In this document: piece by piece, positions 45,198 through 54,139 of the stretch
Numbering within the stretch: position 1 is the stretch's first letter
Layout: every line of letters starts with the position of its first letter
Source of the DNA: Nitrospiraceae bacterium
GTDB lineage: Bacteria; Nitrospirota; Nitrospiria; Nitrospirales; Nitrospiraceae
Assembly (NCBI GenBank): GCA_919902665.1
Contig: CAKKRK010000195.1
Location: 1-59,881 of the forward strand
Length of the DNA: 59,881 nucleotides
Direction of reading: 5' to 3'
The notes under the pieces: model-generated
Database searches by the model: none
The model's input: only the letters and a program-made list of their open reading frames with translations
Told to the model about the DNA's origin: nothing
Made by a program: the position numbers and the translations under genes

Positions 45198-46568
45198 CTA
45201 TTTCTTCTGATAGGTCCCTTGATGATTAATCCAGTCGCACCCCTTCTCAGGATTGGTGTACTCACTCCACGGCTCAGGCTTCACCAGCCCTTTGGAGCGA
45301 TGCACGACCTTGAATTGACCATTCTTGAGAATTTCCGCGATCAGCACCGGCTTATGGGTGTGCTGGTTGGCCTCATCCATCATGATCTGGCCACCCGGCG
45401 CCAGGAACTTCTGTCCGTAGACCGCCTTGCGCACGGCGTCCACTTCGATGGACCCTGCCTTTTCCACCGCCTGCTTCCACACATAGACGCCGAAATAGGC
45501 GGCCTCAATCGGGTCGTCGGTGACCCGGTTTTCTCCGTCCGGCAGATTGTTCCGCTTGCAATAGGCCTTGAAGGCTGCCACGAACTTCTTATTTTGCGGC
45601 GTATCCACGCTCTGATAATAGTTCCACGCCGCCAAGTGCCCGACGAGTGCACTCGTATCCATGCCGCGCAGTTCGTCTTCGGCCACGCTGAACGCCATGA
45701 TCGGTGCGTCTTCAGCGCGCATGCCCTGATTGCCAAATTCTTTATAGAATGGCACGTTGCTGTCCCCGTTGATGGTACTGATCACCGCCGCCCCGCCGCC
45801 GGCCGCAAACTTCTTCAGCTTCCCGCAGATGGTTTGATAGTCCTGGTGATGGAACGGCGTATATTCTTCCTCGATGTTGGACGCCGGCACGCCTTTCGCC
45901 AACAACATGGCTCGCAAAATCTTGTTGGTCGTGCGCGGATACACATAGTCGGTCCCGAGGAGATAAAACTTCTTGAAGCCGCCGCCTTCGGCGCTCATGA
46001 GGTATTCCACCGCCGGGGCCGCCTGTTGATTGACCGCCGCACCGGTATAGAACACGTTGCGGGAACACTCTTCACCTTCGTACTGCACGGGGTAGAAGAG
46101 CAAGCCGTTGTTCTTTTCGAAGACCGGCAGCACGGATTTGCGGCTCACCGAGGTCCAGCAGCCGAACACGACTGACACTTTGTCTTCCAACAGCAGCTGC
46201 TTAGCCTTCTCGGCAAAGAGGTCCCAATTCGACGCTGGATCGACGATCTTCGCCTCAATCTGCCGCCCCATGACGCCGCCGGCTTTGTTGATTTCCTCGA
46301 CGGCCATCAACACGACATCGCGCAAGGATACTTCGCTGATCGCCATGGTCCCGCTCAGCGAATGCAAGATTCCAATCTTGATCGGCGGGCCGCCCGCCCC
46401 ATACGACAGGGCATACTGGCCCAGATTGCCCAAGAGCGCCGCGACGCCAACGCCAGCCGCCACGCGCCCGCTCTGTCCGAGAAATTCTCTTCGCGATGAC
46501 CCCGGGTGTTCAGTAGGGGCAGCCGATTCCTTGACGTTCTGTAAATCCTGCGGGGTGTTCTTGTCCAT
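45198..46568 (-). CDS. urtA: Urea ABC transporter substrate-binding protein UrtA
   Basis: The 456-residue protein has a twin-arginine signal (SSRREFLGQSGRVAAGVGVA), so it is exported folded by Tat. The mature part is a type-1 periplasmic binding protein of the UrtA group: IKIGILHSLSGTMAISE, VFGCWTSVSRKSVLPVFE, GLLFYPVQYEGEECS, YVYPRTTNKI, TINGDSNVPFYKE. It binds urea in the periplasm and hands it to UrtBC. AGGAG lies 10 nt before the ATG. First gene of the urea cluster. Confidence 0.95.
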   Translation of the reverse strand: MDKNTPQDLQNVKESAAPTEHPGSSRREFLGQSGRVAAGVGVAALLGNLGQYALSYGAGGPPIKIGILHSLSGTMAISEVSLRDVVLMAVEEINKAGGVMGRQIEAKIVDPASNWDLFAEKAKQLLLEDKVSVVFGCWTSVSRKSVLPVFEKNNGLLFYPVQYEGEECSRNVFYTGAAVNQQAAPAVEYLMSAEGGGFKKFYLLGTDYVYPRTTNKILRAMLLAKGVPASNIEEEYTPFHHQDYQTICGKLKKFAAGGGAAVISTINGDSNVPFYKEFGNQGMRAEDAPIMAFSVAEDELRGMDTSALVGHLAAWNYYQSVDTPQNKKFVAAFKAYCKRNNLPDGENRVTDDPIEAAYFGVYVWKQAVEKAGSIEVDAVRKAVYGQKFLAPGGQIMMDEANQHTHKPVLIAEILKNGQFKVVHRSKGLVKPEPWSEYTNPEKGCDWINHQGTYQKK

Positions 46569-46860
46569 CGTGCATCACTCCTTTGTATCTGCCGTGAGTT
46601 GCCAACTGCCGGTCCCTGCTGCTTCCGCTAAGCACCGCTCTCCAAAACGATCGGCCACCTGGCATAAGCCTCTCGCGCAAAAGTTCTTCGAGCGGGCCAC
46701 TGTACAGCCTTACACCGAGCTACCTGGCTCACAAATAGACTCCTCTCCCTCCTTTCTTTTGGAACGTTCAGGGAGCCAGTGGAAACTATCGGAACTACCT
46801 AAAGGGGGCCACCGAGAGTGGATGTTGACGTGTAACGTGCGTTGTATGGAATGGGCGTTG

Positions 46861-47109
46861 CTACGTGATTGACAGCTTCGCTTGCGCCTCATGAGCATTT
46901 AAACTCGTTCTCCTCCGTTGGGCGACAGGATTGTATACAAAATATTCCCGCCCCGTCAAGGTCGCTGTCCGCTCGTCAATGTACGTGATTCGTCCGCAAA
47001 CCAAGAGAGAAAGCCATCCCCAGCCACGTACTCCATTCACTTCCGCATCGTGGAGAACACTCCATCTGACTACCGGGCTCACTTGCTCACCCAGCATGAG
47101 AGTCGCCAT
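46861..47109 (-). CDS. Possible small protein upstream of urtA
   Basis: An 82-codon frame with ATG and AAGG nine nt upstream. It has a weak hydrophobic stretch (WGWLSLLVCGRITYI) and a polar C-terminal half. No family recognised and nothing else supports it; it may well be chance. Confidence 0.2.
   Translation of the reverse strand: MATLMLGEQVSPVVRWSVLHDAEVNGVRGWGWLSLLVCGRITYIDERTATLTGREYFVYNPVAQRRRTSLNAHEAQAKLSIT
46931..46940. promoter_or_regulatory. Palindrome TTGTATACAA
   Basis: A perfect 10-nt palindrome in the urtA/lipoprotein divergent region. Sites of the type TTGTATACAA are used by several GntR-family regulators. No regulator gene is close, so this is only a candidate operator. Confidence 0.25.
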
Positions 47110-47177
47110 GAATATCGGCCTTGCAGCTTATGTACTCCAGAATCTTCACGACCTGATACAAGCTGGCTACTGGTGTT

Positions 47178-47206
47178 TTGTTTTTAACGGATGTTCCTGT
47201 TACACT
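47178..47206 (+). promoter_or_regulatory. Probable extended -10 promoter of the lipoprotein gene
   Basis: TTGTTT (47178-47183), 17-nt spacer, TACACT (47201-47206) with TG one base before the -10 box. A start near 47213 gives a 30-nt leader to the ATG at 47243 and rules out the longer upstream frame. Confidence 0.45.
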
Positions 47207-47242
47207 GCACCCCGCTTGAACTCAACCCAGCAACACAACATC

Positions 47243-48154
47243 ATGAATGTCACGCAACGCTTCTCTTCGATATTTCGCCTCAGCCTGCTCATGCTAGGTT
47301 GTTTGGCAATTGGTTGCGCCGGACCTCGCCCTACCACACTTATTCACGAGGCCCCTCTCGGCACAGTGTTCCTTGAGGATGTCTCCAATAACTCGTCCCA
47401 GGCGGCACATCCCATCAAATTGTCCGAAACGACCATCGCAGATATCTTGCGCGGAGTACACACGAAGGAAAAAAGCGGACTCTTGCTGCTGCTCGGCAAA
47501 GCCTTGAAGTCAACGAACCTGAACGATATTCGGACATTCTCCGAGGATGACATCGCATTCTTGACTCCACATATTGCCACCGCCCTTGCGCAAGCGACGC
47601 CCAATCAACGAGTGGGTTTTCATATCTATTCCACACCGCAGCTATCACAGGCTCCAAAGGCCAATCAAAATAGAGAGACGACCTCGGGGCATCTCTTCGC
47701 TGACGGTCTCTCGCTACATTTCACGTTGACTCACTACCGATACTATCCAGGGAAAAAACCCACCGCGAGCCAAAAGGAGCCACGTCCACTCCCAGATACG
47801 GATGGCCTGCGCGACCGTGAAGTGACCTTCCTGCCAGAAGCCGCCCTCCGACCGGACGCATATGACCGATCGAGCTGGATTGGAAAGTCGGAAGATCGAT
47901 CACTCGCTATTGATTATCAACTGCTGGCGAGAGTCCTTGCTCCACCTTCGCTCCCTGTTGCGCAGCCGGTCCCCGCGGTCGCAGCGCCCGTTCCACAACA
48001 GCCCCCATCAATTCCCGTGCAAGCCGCACCAGGTGACAGGAATGAGGCCGACCTACAGGCGTTTAAGGAAGAGCTGAAAGCGCTCCAGAAAAAGGTGGAC
48101 GAACAGAGCGCCGAACTCCAGCGACTCAAGAGCCCACCGCCCAAGAAAAAGTAA
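47243..48154 (+). CDS. Lipoprotein with C-terminal coiled coil
   Basis: The start at 47243 opens a lipoprotein signal with lipobox AIGC (Cys25). The 303-residue product has a mixed alpha/beta middle part (TIADILRGVHTKEKSGLLLL, LNDIRTFSEDDIAFLTPHIA, RVGFHIYS, LHFTLTHYRYYPG), a Pro/Ala/Gln-rich linker (about 235-265) and a C-terminal coiled coil (FKEELKALQKKVDEQSAELQ) that ends in PPPKKK. The in-frame extension upstream lacks a ribosome site and precedes the promoter. It is probably anchored to the outer membrane, with the coiled coil reaching into the periplasm. Function unknown. Confidence 0.7.
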   Translation: MNVTQRFSSIFRLSLLMLGCLAIGCAGPRPTTLIHEAPLGTVFLEDVSNNSSQAAHPIKLSETTIADILRGVHTKEKSGLLLLLGKALKSTNLNDIRTFSEDDIAFLTPHIATALAQATPNQRVGFHIYSTPQLSQAPKANQNRETTSGHLFADGLSLHFTLTHYRYYPGKKPTASQKEPRPLPDTDGLRDREVTFLPEAALRPDAYDRSSWIGKSEDRSLAIDYQLLARVLAPPSLPVAQPVPAVAAPVPQQPPSIPVQAAPGDRNEADLQAFKEELKALQKKVDEQSAELQRLKSPPPKKK

Positions 48155-48261
48155 CGCCCTCACGACGGAAGCTGACGGACGCGAAGGGTCTGGTGACGGT
48201 TCGAAGACTCATCCCCACACACCGGCCTGCGCCTGAGCTCCCGACGATATCTGTTCGTTGA

Positions 48262-49059
48262 CTATTGAGCGGCAGGAAGGGGATCCAGCATTTCATCGAG
48301 AGGAGCAGACGTTTGAAGATCATCGCTCACTGAGGGCTCCACACTTGACTCGATCGTCTCAATCGATCCCTCCTCAGACAACACCTCTCCACCGTCCATC
48401 GGAAGGAATGCTTGCTCCGCCTCACCAAGCTCCTTGAATTCACGAAGAGGCGGCAGCTGCGAGAGGTCGCTCAAACCGAAATGTTCAAGAAAGAATTTGG
48501 TCGTCCCATACATGATCGGACGACCGGGCACTTCTTTGCGTCCGACGATTCGCACCAGTTTTCGCTCCAACAGCGTGCGCAAGACGCCGGACGTCTCCAC
48601 TCCACGGATTTCTTCGACCTCCGACCGCACCAACGGCTGTTTGTAGGCAATGATTGCCAATGACTCCAGCGCGGACCGGGACAGCTTCGCCGATATCTTG
48701 GCCTTGTCCAGCCGTTTGATCCAGGGCGCATAGTCCAACTTCGTCACGAGGCGGTATCCGCCCGCGACGACAGCCAGTCGCACCCCGCGCCCATCTTGAT
48801 CGAGCGCTTGGCCAAGATGTCGCAGCGCCTCTTCCACATCAATCTTCGGCACATTCCCCATCACGGTCACAAGGCGAGCCACAGACAACGGTTCGGAAGA
48901 AACAAAGAGCAGTGCTTCCAGAATCGCTTGGAGTTCCCCCAAGCCTTGCACCTGAGGGCCATTGATACTCTGATCAGACGGCGATCCATTCGCCTCTTCT
49001 CTATTCACCGTACTCGTCTCCGGCATCTCATGAACCAGATCCGCCGTCAGTAGCGTCAT
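48262..49059 (-). CDS. scpB: Segregation and condensation protein B
   Basis: The 265-residue protein starts at ATG 49059 after GGAGGGGG, overlapping the scpA stop as ATGA. It has the two winged helices of ScpB: LQAILEALLFVSSEPLSVARL, then LSRSALESLAIIAYKQPLVRSEVEEIRGV and VLRTLLERKLVRIVGRKEVPGRP. ScpB pairs with ScpA as kleisin complex of SMC and helps compact and segregate the chromosome. The N-terminal 40 and C-terminal 60 residues are polar and acidic extensions beyond the core. No smc gene is in the window. Confidence 0.94.
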   Translation of the reverse strand: MTLLTADLVHEMPETSTVNREEANGSPSDQSINGPQVQGLGELQAILEALLFVSSEPLSVARLVTVMGNVPKIDVEEALRHLGQALDQDGRGVRLAVVAGGYRLVTKLDYAPWIKRLDKAKISAKLSRSALESLAIIAYKQPLVRSEVEEIRGVETSGVLRTLLERKLVRIVGRKEVPGRPIMYGTTKFFLEHFGLSDLSQLPPLREFKELGEAEQAFLPMDGGEVLSEEGSIETIESSVEPSVSDDLQTSAPLDEMLDPLPAAQ

Positions 49060-49865
49060 GTCCCCCTCCATTCCATATCGACATCGTCAAGTTCTGCCGG
49101 ATCAGGCACCAAGGAGAACATCCGTGAGACTAAAATCGGTCCGAATGTTTCCGCTTGGAATACACGAGCCACCCGCAGCCTCATCAATTCAAGTAACGCC
49201 AAGAACGTCACGACGACCACCAGCCGATGACTCGATCCCTCAAACAGCGCAGCAAATGAGACCGAGTCTTTGCCTTCAAGTATTTCCAAAATGAGATTCA
49301 TTCGCTCGCGTACCGTGAGATTGTCGGGCGCAATCTCAATGAGCTTGCTGCCGGGGTTCCGCTCAAGCACTCCCTTGAGCGCATCGACCAGATCAAACAG
49401 CGAGACATTCTCCAGCGAAAGATCCTCCTCAACCGCTGCTTCTACTGAGAGCGCTTGCTCACGCCAAAAGATTTCATTCCACATCTTTTCCTGGTCGTCG
49501 AGCTGACGGGCCGCTTCTTTGAAACCCTTATATTCCAGCAGCCGTCGAACGAGCTCTTCCCGGGGGTCCGGCCCTTCCTCGTCATCGTCGGAGGTCTCAT
49601 CCACCGGCAGCAGCATTTTGGATTTGATCTGCAAGAGCGTCGCCGCCATAACCAAAAAATCCCCCGCCACATTGAGATTGAGTTCTTCCATCGCTTCCAG
49701 ATACTCGAGGTATTGCCGGGCGATCATCGCAACGGGGATATCGTAGATGTTGATCTCATTCTTCTTGATGAGGTGCAGCAGCAGATCCAGTGGTCCCTCG
49801 AAATTTTCGATACGGACCTGGTACGGAAGCTCTGTTTGCTCAAAATCTTCGGCCTGAGAGTCCAC
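49056..49865 (-). CDS. scpA: Segregation and condensation protein A
   Basis: The 269-residue kleisin has the ScpA N-terminal domain VRIENFEGPLDLLLHLIKKN and IYDIPVAMIARQYLEYLEAM, the helical LVMAATLLQIKSKMLLP, an acidic linker, and the C-terminal winged helix (VVVVTFLALLELMRLRVARVFQ). It bridges the SMC heads. It is upstream of scpB with a four-base overlap, the usual order. Confidence 0.94.
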   Translation of the reverse strand: MDSQAEDFEQTELPYQVRIENFEGPLDLLLHLIKKNEINIYDIPVAMIARQYLEYLEAMEELNLNVAGDFLVMAATLLQIKSKMLLPVDETSDDDEEGPDPREELVRRLLEYKGFKEAARQLDDQEKMWNEIFWREQALSVEAAVEEDLSLENVSLFDLVDALKGVLERNPGSKLIEIAPDNLTVRERMNLILEILEGKDSVSFAALFEGSSHRLVVVVTFLALLELMRLRVARVFQAETFGPILVSRMFSLVPDPAELDDVDMEWRGT

Positions 49866-49936
49866 GGCGTCGTTATATCAACTTATGGGGTGACGGGCAA
49901 GCCTGATCCTATATGTTGGGGATGATCGAGTGCTCT

Positions 49937-51025
49937 TCATTTAAGCTTTGCGGCATACGCCACGAGCAAAGCGGCCACGATGAGAAACATCACAGTGAGC
50001 GCATACTGTCCATTACTGGTTTGAAGAAGTCCGCCAGGCTGAGCTGATTCACGTCGTTTTGTTTCGTCTAACAGAGGCGGGTGATCGAACCGTGCCTTTA
50101 CCAGATCGTCTTGTTGCCGGAACTCAGCATGGGAAAAATCAGCTGATCCTAAAAACTGGGCACCCGCAAAGACCGCTTCGCCCTCAAAGGCCGAAAAGCC
50201 AAAGAACGTCTCGCGGCTGAAAATCGCCTCACTGAAGCTGACCCGCCCCTTGAAGCGACTCCCTGAAAATCCTGTCCCCAGGCCGAACCTCGACCGCTCA
50301 AATACCGCAGGCTGCTCGAACGTCACTTCTAGGAATTCCACCATGCCGTCGAAGAGCGCGCTGGTACAGTCCACCGAACCTCGAAATGTAGACTGGTGAA
50401 ATCTGGTGCTGGGGCCAAACTTGGTCTCCCGACACCCCACCGGCATGGTGAACTGTCCCTGGACAAAATAGGCTTCTTTTTCGAATGTGGCTCGTGAGAG
50501 CTCTACCGGCTTGCGGAACACCGACCGGGAGAGATCCACACCTTCCTTGAAATGGGACCCAGAAAAGTCGACAGGTCCTTCAAACCGAAGCGTGTTGTCG
50601 GTTGCCTGATGGCGCACTGCGCCCACCACCACGGAATCTCGCAGGCTCAGTGCCCCACGAACAATTCGCTGCCCATTGCCGTCAGCATGACCCTCGAGGT
50701 TCGCTCTCTCCGAGGTAAGCCCTGGTGAGCCTGCCGTCGTCTGTACGGCGAGGCGATCGAAGATCAGATCCCCGCGCACCAATACACCAAGGAGATCCAC
50801 GGAACGCCCCTTGGCGATCGCATCCATAATCACTTCGCCACGCACGGCATGACTCTCCCGCTCCGCCTGCGTGCAGCTGGGCGAGAGATGGATCACGAGC
50901 CCCGCATCAATCCCAGTTGCAGCTGTCTCGGCAACGCAATCAGCATTGGCCTCTCGTGGACAAGTCACCATGGCACATACAAGCACCAGCGCCAGGCGCC
51001 AAGGAGACCGTCTCGTTTTCAGCAT
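49937..51025 (-). CDS. Exported pentapeptide-repeat-like protein with C-terminal anchor
   Basis: Start 51025 opens a signal peptide (MLKTRRSPWRLALVLVCAMV, cleaved near ANA-DC); a GTG 48 nt upstream is in frame. The 362-residue protein has runs of about 20 residues built on F-x-(G/E)-x-(V/A)-x-F patterns (FSGSHFKEGVDLSRSVFRKP, FERSRFGLGTGFSGSRFKGR, FSEAIFSRETFFGFSAFEGE), like a right-handed beta-helix of pentapeptide repeats, and a C-terminal helix (ALTVMFLIVAALLVAYAAKLK). It should stand in the periplasm held to the membrane. Pentapeptide proteins often bind other proteins; role unknown. Confidence 0.7.
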   Translation of the reverse strand: MLKTRRSPWRLALVLVCAMVTCPREANADCVAETAATGIDAGLVIHLSPSCTQAERESHAVRGEVIMDAIAKGRSVDLLGVLVRGDLIFDRLAVQTTAGSPGLTSERANLEGHADGNGQRIVRGALSLRDSVVVGAVRHQATDNTLRFEGPVDFSGSHFKEGVDLSRSVFRKPVELSRATFEKEAYFVQGQFTMPVGCRETKFGPSTRFHQSTFRGSVDCTSALFDGMVEFLEVTFEQPAVFERSRFGLGTGFSGSRFKGRVSFSEAIFSRETFFGFSAFEGEAVFAGAQFLGSADFSHAEFRQQDDLVKARFDHPPLLDETKRRESAQPGGLLQTSNGQYALTVMFLIVAALLVAYAAKLK

Positions 51026-51120
51026 GGCAGTGGCTACACGATCGGAGCGGCGATGGAACAAGGTACTGTCCACATTATTTCATGGAGGAGAGAGACAAAA
51101 CATTCGGAAGATGACGAGAC

Positions 51121-51154
51121 ACCGCCGCTGGAACCGATCAGTTCCAGCGGCGGT
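51121..51154. terminator. Perfect GC-rich hairpin downstream of the Lys-rich protein gene
   Basis: A 14-bp perfect stem (ACCGCCGCTGGAAC at 51121-51134 with its complement at 51141-51154, 6-nt loop). It is 119 nt past the stop of the gene at 51273-51737 on the minus strand. No U run follows in either direction, so the terminator role is uncertain. Confidence 0.45.
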
Positions 51155-51272
51155 CAGTGAACATACTGAGCGACTCCAACCTGAGAGCCCTTGCTCTTGC
51201 ACAAGTCTTTACATCAAACAGAAAACAGAAAATACGAGGGACCTAGCCAGAAGCCCCAGAGGCCATGAAATA

Positions 51273-51737
51273 TTAGTTATTTCGATAGTCGTCGTCCAAT
51301 AAGTCTTCGGATTTATTGATTAACCCGTCCCTGTCGTCATCGGCATCAAGATCGAGCTCTTCTTGAGCGTCATCTTCTTCGACCTCATCCTCCATCCCCA
51401 GCTCATCGCTGTCCATTTCATCTTCATCGTCAAGATCAGCCTCGACCGGCTCCATAGGCATCGCTGGTTTCGTCGCTACGGACTTGCGTGGAGCTACGTC
51501 CGGCTCCGCCACGAATTTCTTCGCGGGTGCGCTCGGTGGGCTGACCTTGGGTGCAGCCTTCTTCGCAGGTTTGCCAGCCGTTTTCTTGACGGTCTTTTTC
51601 TTCGAGGCCGGCTTGGACGCCTTGACGGCCACACGCTTCTTCACTGCCTTCTTGACAGCCTTCTTCTTCGGCAACGGTGCAGTCTTTTTCGACCGTGACG
51701 ATTTTTTCGTGACGGCTTTCTTCTTCTTGTTCGCCAT
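51273..51737 (-). CDS. Lys/Ala-rich protein with acidic C-terminus
   Basis: Start 51737 has AGGAGGG upstream. The 154-residue protein has a basic half (residues 1-75) of repeated AKK/VKK units like histone H1 or bacterial H1-like proteins (KKAVKKAVKKRVAVK, KKTVKKTAGKPAKKA), a short linker, and a strongly acidic half (DLDDEDEMDSDELGMEDEVEEDDAQEE in pieces) ending DADDDRDGLINKSEDLLDDD, which resembles a calcium-binding DxDxDG loop. The basic half probably binds DNA or RNA; the acidic half may mask it. No family recognised beyond composition. Confidence 0.65.
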   Translation of the reverse strand: MANKKKKAVTKKSSRSKKTAPLPKKKAVKKAVKKRVAVKASKPASKKKTVKKTAGKPAKKAAPKVSPPSAPAKKFVAEPDVAPRKSVATKPAMPMEPVEADLDDEDEMDSDELGMEDEVEEDDAQEELDLDADDDRDGLINKSEDLLDDDYRNN

Positions 51738-52050
51738 TCCGATCCCTCCTCTTCGTTTCAGCCCGGCGCAACGGCCTCCATCTAGCATGAACGAACAACC
51801 TCTTGCAACCACCCCGCTCCTTGGCTTCCATCGATTGGCTCGTTCACCCGTTCTTAGGATTCCATAGAGAACGATTCTGGCATCCTACGAGGTGCGGTAG
51901 GTCGGGCAGATGGCAGGGCACCACCCCCAAGCGATTCGGCTCAATCCCATGCTATTATGACCAGGCGCCTCGAGCTACGAGCCTGAATCCTCTCTATTAT
52001 TTCAGGCTCTTATGAAGAAACCGCCTTATTGAGCATGGAGTAACGCCGAC

Positions 52051-52428
52051 GTGAACCGCTTACGCATCATGACGATTGCCCTAGGGATCGGAACCGCCAC
52101 AGGTGGACCCACCCTGGACCTCTCCCCTGCCACACAGATTCTGATGGAGAACGGATCGCCCTATTACATTCCTGCCACCGCCACCGTGGCGAGCGGCATG
52201 CCCATTCGCTGGAATAATCCGACACCAACCCACCATACCGTCACCCACAGTGACTGCGTAAAGGAAGAAGGTCCCTGCCTGTTCGATTCGGGGACAGTGG
52301 CACCAGGAGGACACTTTACGGTGACGGGCTTGCCAGCCGGCCGGTACCCCTATCACTGCAGCATCCATCCCATCATGCGAGGCCAGCTGGTCGTGACTGA
52401 CGATCCCTCAACACCGTCGCAGCTGTAA
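52051..52428 (+). CDS. Small plastocyanin-like cupredoxin
   Basis: GTG start at 52051, with GGAG 10 nt upstream. The 125-residue exported protein has a short signal-like N-terminus and a cupredoxin domain. Type-1 copper ligands are visible: His61 or His62 (PTHHTVTHSD), Cys103, His106 and Met109 (YHCSIHPIMRG). It should be a soluble periplasmic electron carrier or copper protein. It is 74 nt upstream of the PqqD-like/methyltransferase gene on the same strand. Confidence 0.85.
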   Translation: MNRLRIMTIALGIGTATGGPTLDLSPATQILMENGSPYYIPATATVASGMPIRWNNPTPTHHTVTHSDCVKEEGPCLFDSGTVAPGGHFTVTGLPAGRYPYHCSIHPIMRGQLVVTDDPSTPSQL

Positions 52429-52502
52429 CACATCGATCAGCTTGCAGGATGGCAGATCGCTCCTGTAGGCTGCTGGTGCTCAGCACGAAAAAACTACTCG
52501 TC

Positions 52503-53993
52503 ATGAAACCCGCTGCCGCTGTCCATCCACCATGGAGCTTGACTGGAGAGGCCCTAAGCCTCCTGGCCTGGCACATGCCCGACCTCGTCGCGTATCACTC
52601 TCACCTCGACGAATGGTGGTTTGCTCCGCTCGATGACAACCTGCCGCTCATCCGACTGAACCGCACCGGCCTGGATATGCTCAAGGCCATGAACGGCCAT
52701 ACGACGGTCGGTATGCTCCTTGAACAATACGGCACGACAATCTGCGGCCCGGACGGGCAACCAGGGTCCTGGCATCTTGAACGATGGGCCACGCCTAACT
52801 ATTCCCTCTGCTATTTCGGAACGGACCCACCAGGAGGCCATCGACACAATGCCAAGTGGGATATCCTGCTCCAACAGATCCGTGAAGGTTGGTCGGGCCA
52901 GGACGGGTTTGAAGGCGAAGAGCATTTGGAATCATTCCATCATCACGAGCTTGCCCAAAGCAAAGAAGATGACAGCCACTTTGACCTGATCGAAACCACC
53001 GTCTCCCATCTCTTCCGCGAGCCGAGCGAAGCCCTGACCGGTTTGACCTACGGGCGGCTCCTTATGCGGCAACTGCGTCGACTCGGCTGGTTCAGTCCCA
53101 AGCCCAAGGTCCTCCTGGAAATCGGTGGGGGACTGGGTTACCTCGCGCAGGAACTCGGCAAGGATCTGTTGCCCTTCGAAAAGCAGGGCATCACATACCT
53201 GTCCCTCGACATCACGCAACCATTCCTCACACTTCAAATCACTCGAGCCAAAGCCGGGGGTTGGCATGTCGCCGGCACCAGGGCCAACGCCGAATCGCTC
53301 CCGTTTGCGGATCAGTCGGTCGATCTGGTGATCGACAATGAGAACATGGCGGACATGACACCGGCGCAACTAAGTAGGAAAGAGCTGACATCCGGGGTTG
53401 GAGAGACCGCTCAACACCAAGAAGCGCTGGATTGGATCAGACGGCTTCGCCTTCCAATCGAACAGAATCCGCCTGAATCAGTGATTTTTAACCTAGGACC
53501 AATTCGCTTCGTCGCCGAACTGTGGCGAGTGCTCAAACCAGGTGGCCGGGCCTTTCTTACCGAGTTTGGCATTGAAACTGGATGGCCCGCGCCCGTGAAG
53601 CTGCCGGGACATACAGAATACGAAGTCCAATACAGCCACCTGCGGCAAGCGGTCCGTTGGCTCGGCTTTCAGGAGCGGTATCTGTCACTTCCGCAATTTC
53701 TAGGACTCAAGCCGGACACCAAAGTCCTCTGCACCGGCGCCACCTACACCATCCAGCGGTTCTGTCAGTGGATCAACAAATCCTTCGCCGTGCGCGCCTA
53801 TACAGAGAAGGAGTTGCAACAGACCTTGGGTGACATGCTCCCTAACCTGCAAGGCCTCCACTACCACGACCTCGCCGATCCAGCCTGGTTCGGCCTTCAG
53901 GACTTTAAAGTACTGTTGCTCGAAAAACCCGGCGGCGCGCCGAAAGCCCAATTCACCGAGAACAAAGGCTATCGGTGGTACTCGCAGAAGTAG
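52503..53993 (+). CDS. SAM-dependent methyltransferase with PqqD-like N-terminal domain
   Basis: The 496-residue protein begins with a region (about 15-100) that resembles the PqqD/RiPP recognition fold (LIRLNRTGLDMLKAMNGHTT then VGMLLEQYG), and has a Rossmann methyltransferase domain with motif I VLLEIGGGLGYLAQEL near residue 205, ANAESLPFADQSVDLVI and LWRVLKPGGRAFLTEFG. A C-terminal domain of about 130 residues (EYEVQYSHLRQAVRWLGFQE to the end) is the part repeated downstream. A start at 52449 is also possible. No radical-SAM gene or precursor peptide was found nearby, so a peptide-modifying role is only a hint. Its 3' end is the boundary of the accessory region. Confidence 0.8.
   Translation: MKPAAAVHPPWSLTGEALSLLAWHMPDLVAYHSHLDEWWFAPLDDNLPLIRLNRTGLDMLKAMNGHTTVGMLLEQYGTTICGPDGQPGSWHLERWATPNYSLCYFGTDPPGGHRHNAKWDILLQQIREGWSGQDGFEGEEHLESFHHHELAQSKEDDSHFDLIETTVSHLFREPSEALTGLTYGRLLMRQLRRLGWFSPKPKVLLEIGGGLGYLAQELGKDLLPFEKQGITYLSLDITQPFLTLQITRAKAGGWHVAGTRANAESLPFADQSVDLVIDNENMADMTPAQLSRKELTSGVGETAQHQEALDWIRRLRLPIEQNPPESVIFNLGPIRFVAELWRVLKPGGRAFLTEFGIETGWPAPVKLPGHTEYEVQYSHLRQAVRWLGFQERYLSLPQFLGLKPDTKVLCTGATYTIQRFCQWINKSFAVRAYTEKELQQTLGDMLPNLQGLHYHDLADPAWFGLQDFKVLLLEKPGGAPKAQFTENKGYRWYSQK
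53578..53993 (+). repeat. Methyltransferase 3'-end repeat, unit 1 (in the intact gene)
   Basis: The last 416 nt of the methyltransferase gene, present again at 58398-58815 and in short form at about 59528-59628. It ends in stop TAG; the other units end in TGA and TAA. Confidence 0.85.
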
Positions 53994-54139
53994 AGGGGCC
54001 GAGGGTAGCCTGATTAGCTCCCTGTGCTCGCCGACCACGCACACAAGAATTACCAAATCCTCAGATCAAGGGCGGTGCTCGGTCAATGCGCGCAGTAGGG
54101 AACCAACCAGGCTATCCTCATCGGAGGAGAAGAAAGAAA

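Larger units (their letters stand above)
46569..47242. other. Divergent intergenic region between urtA and a lipoprotein gene
   Basis: This 674-nt stretch has no gene I would call with confidence. It must hold the control region of the urea cluster. Seen in it: a perfect palindrome TTGTATACAA (46931-46940), a possible minus-strand frame of 82 codons (46861-47109), and a plus-strand promoter at 47178-47206. No sigma-54 or NtcA consensus was found. Confidence 0.5.

Noticed and set aside
46569..46700. Sigma-54 promoter for urtA
   Set aside because: Several GG...GC pairs were checked (for instance around TTGGCAACTCACGGCAG), but none has the 10-nt spacing with both conserved boxes.
46931..47242. 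N-terminal extension of the plus-strand lipoprotein by 104 codons
   Set aside because: It has no ribosome site, precedes the probable promoter, and would bury the clear lipoprotein signal inside the protein.
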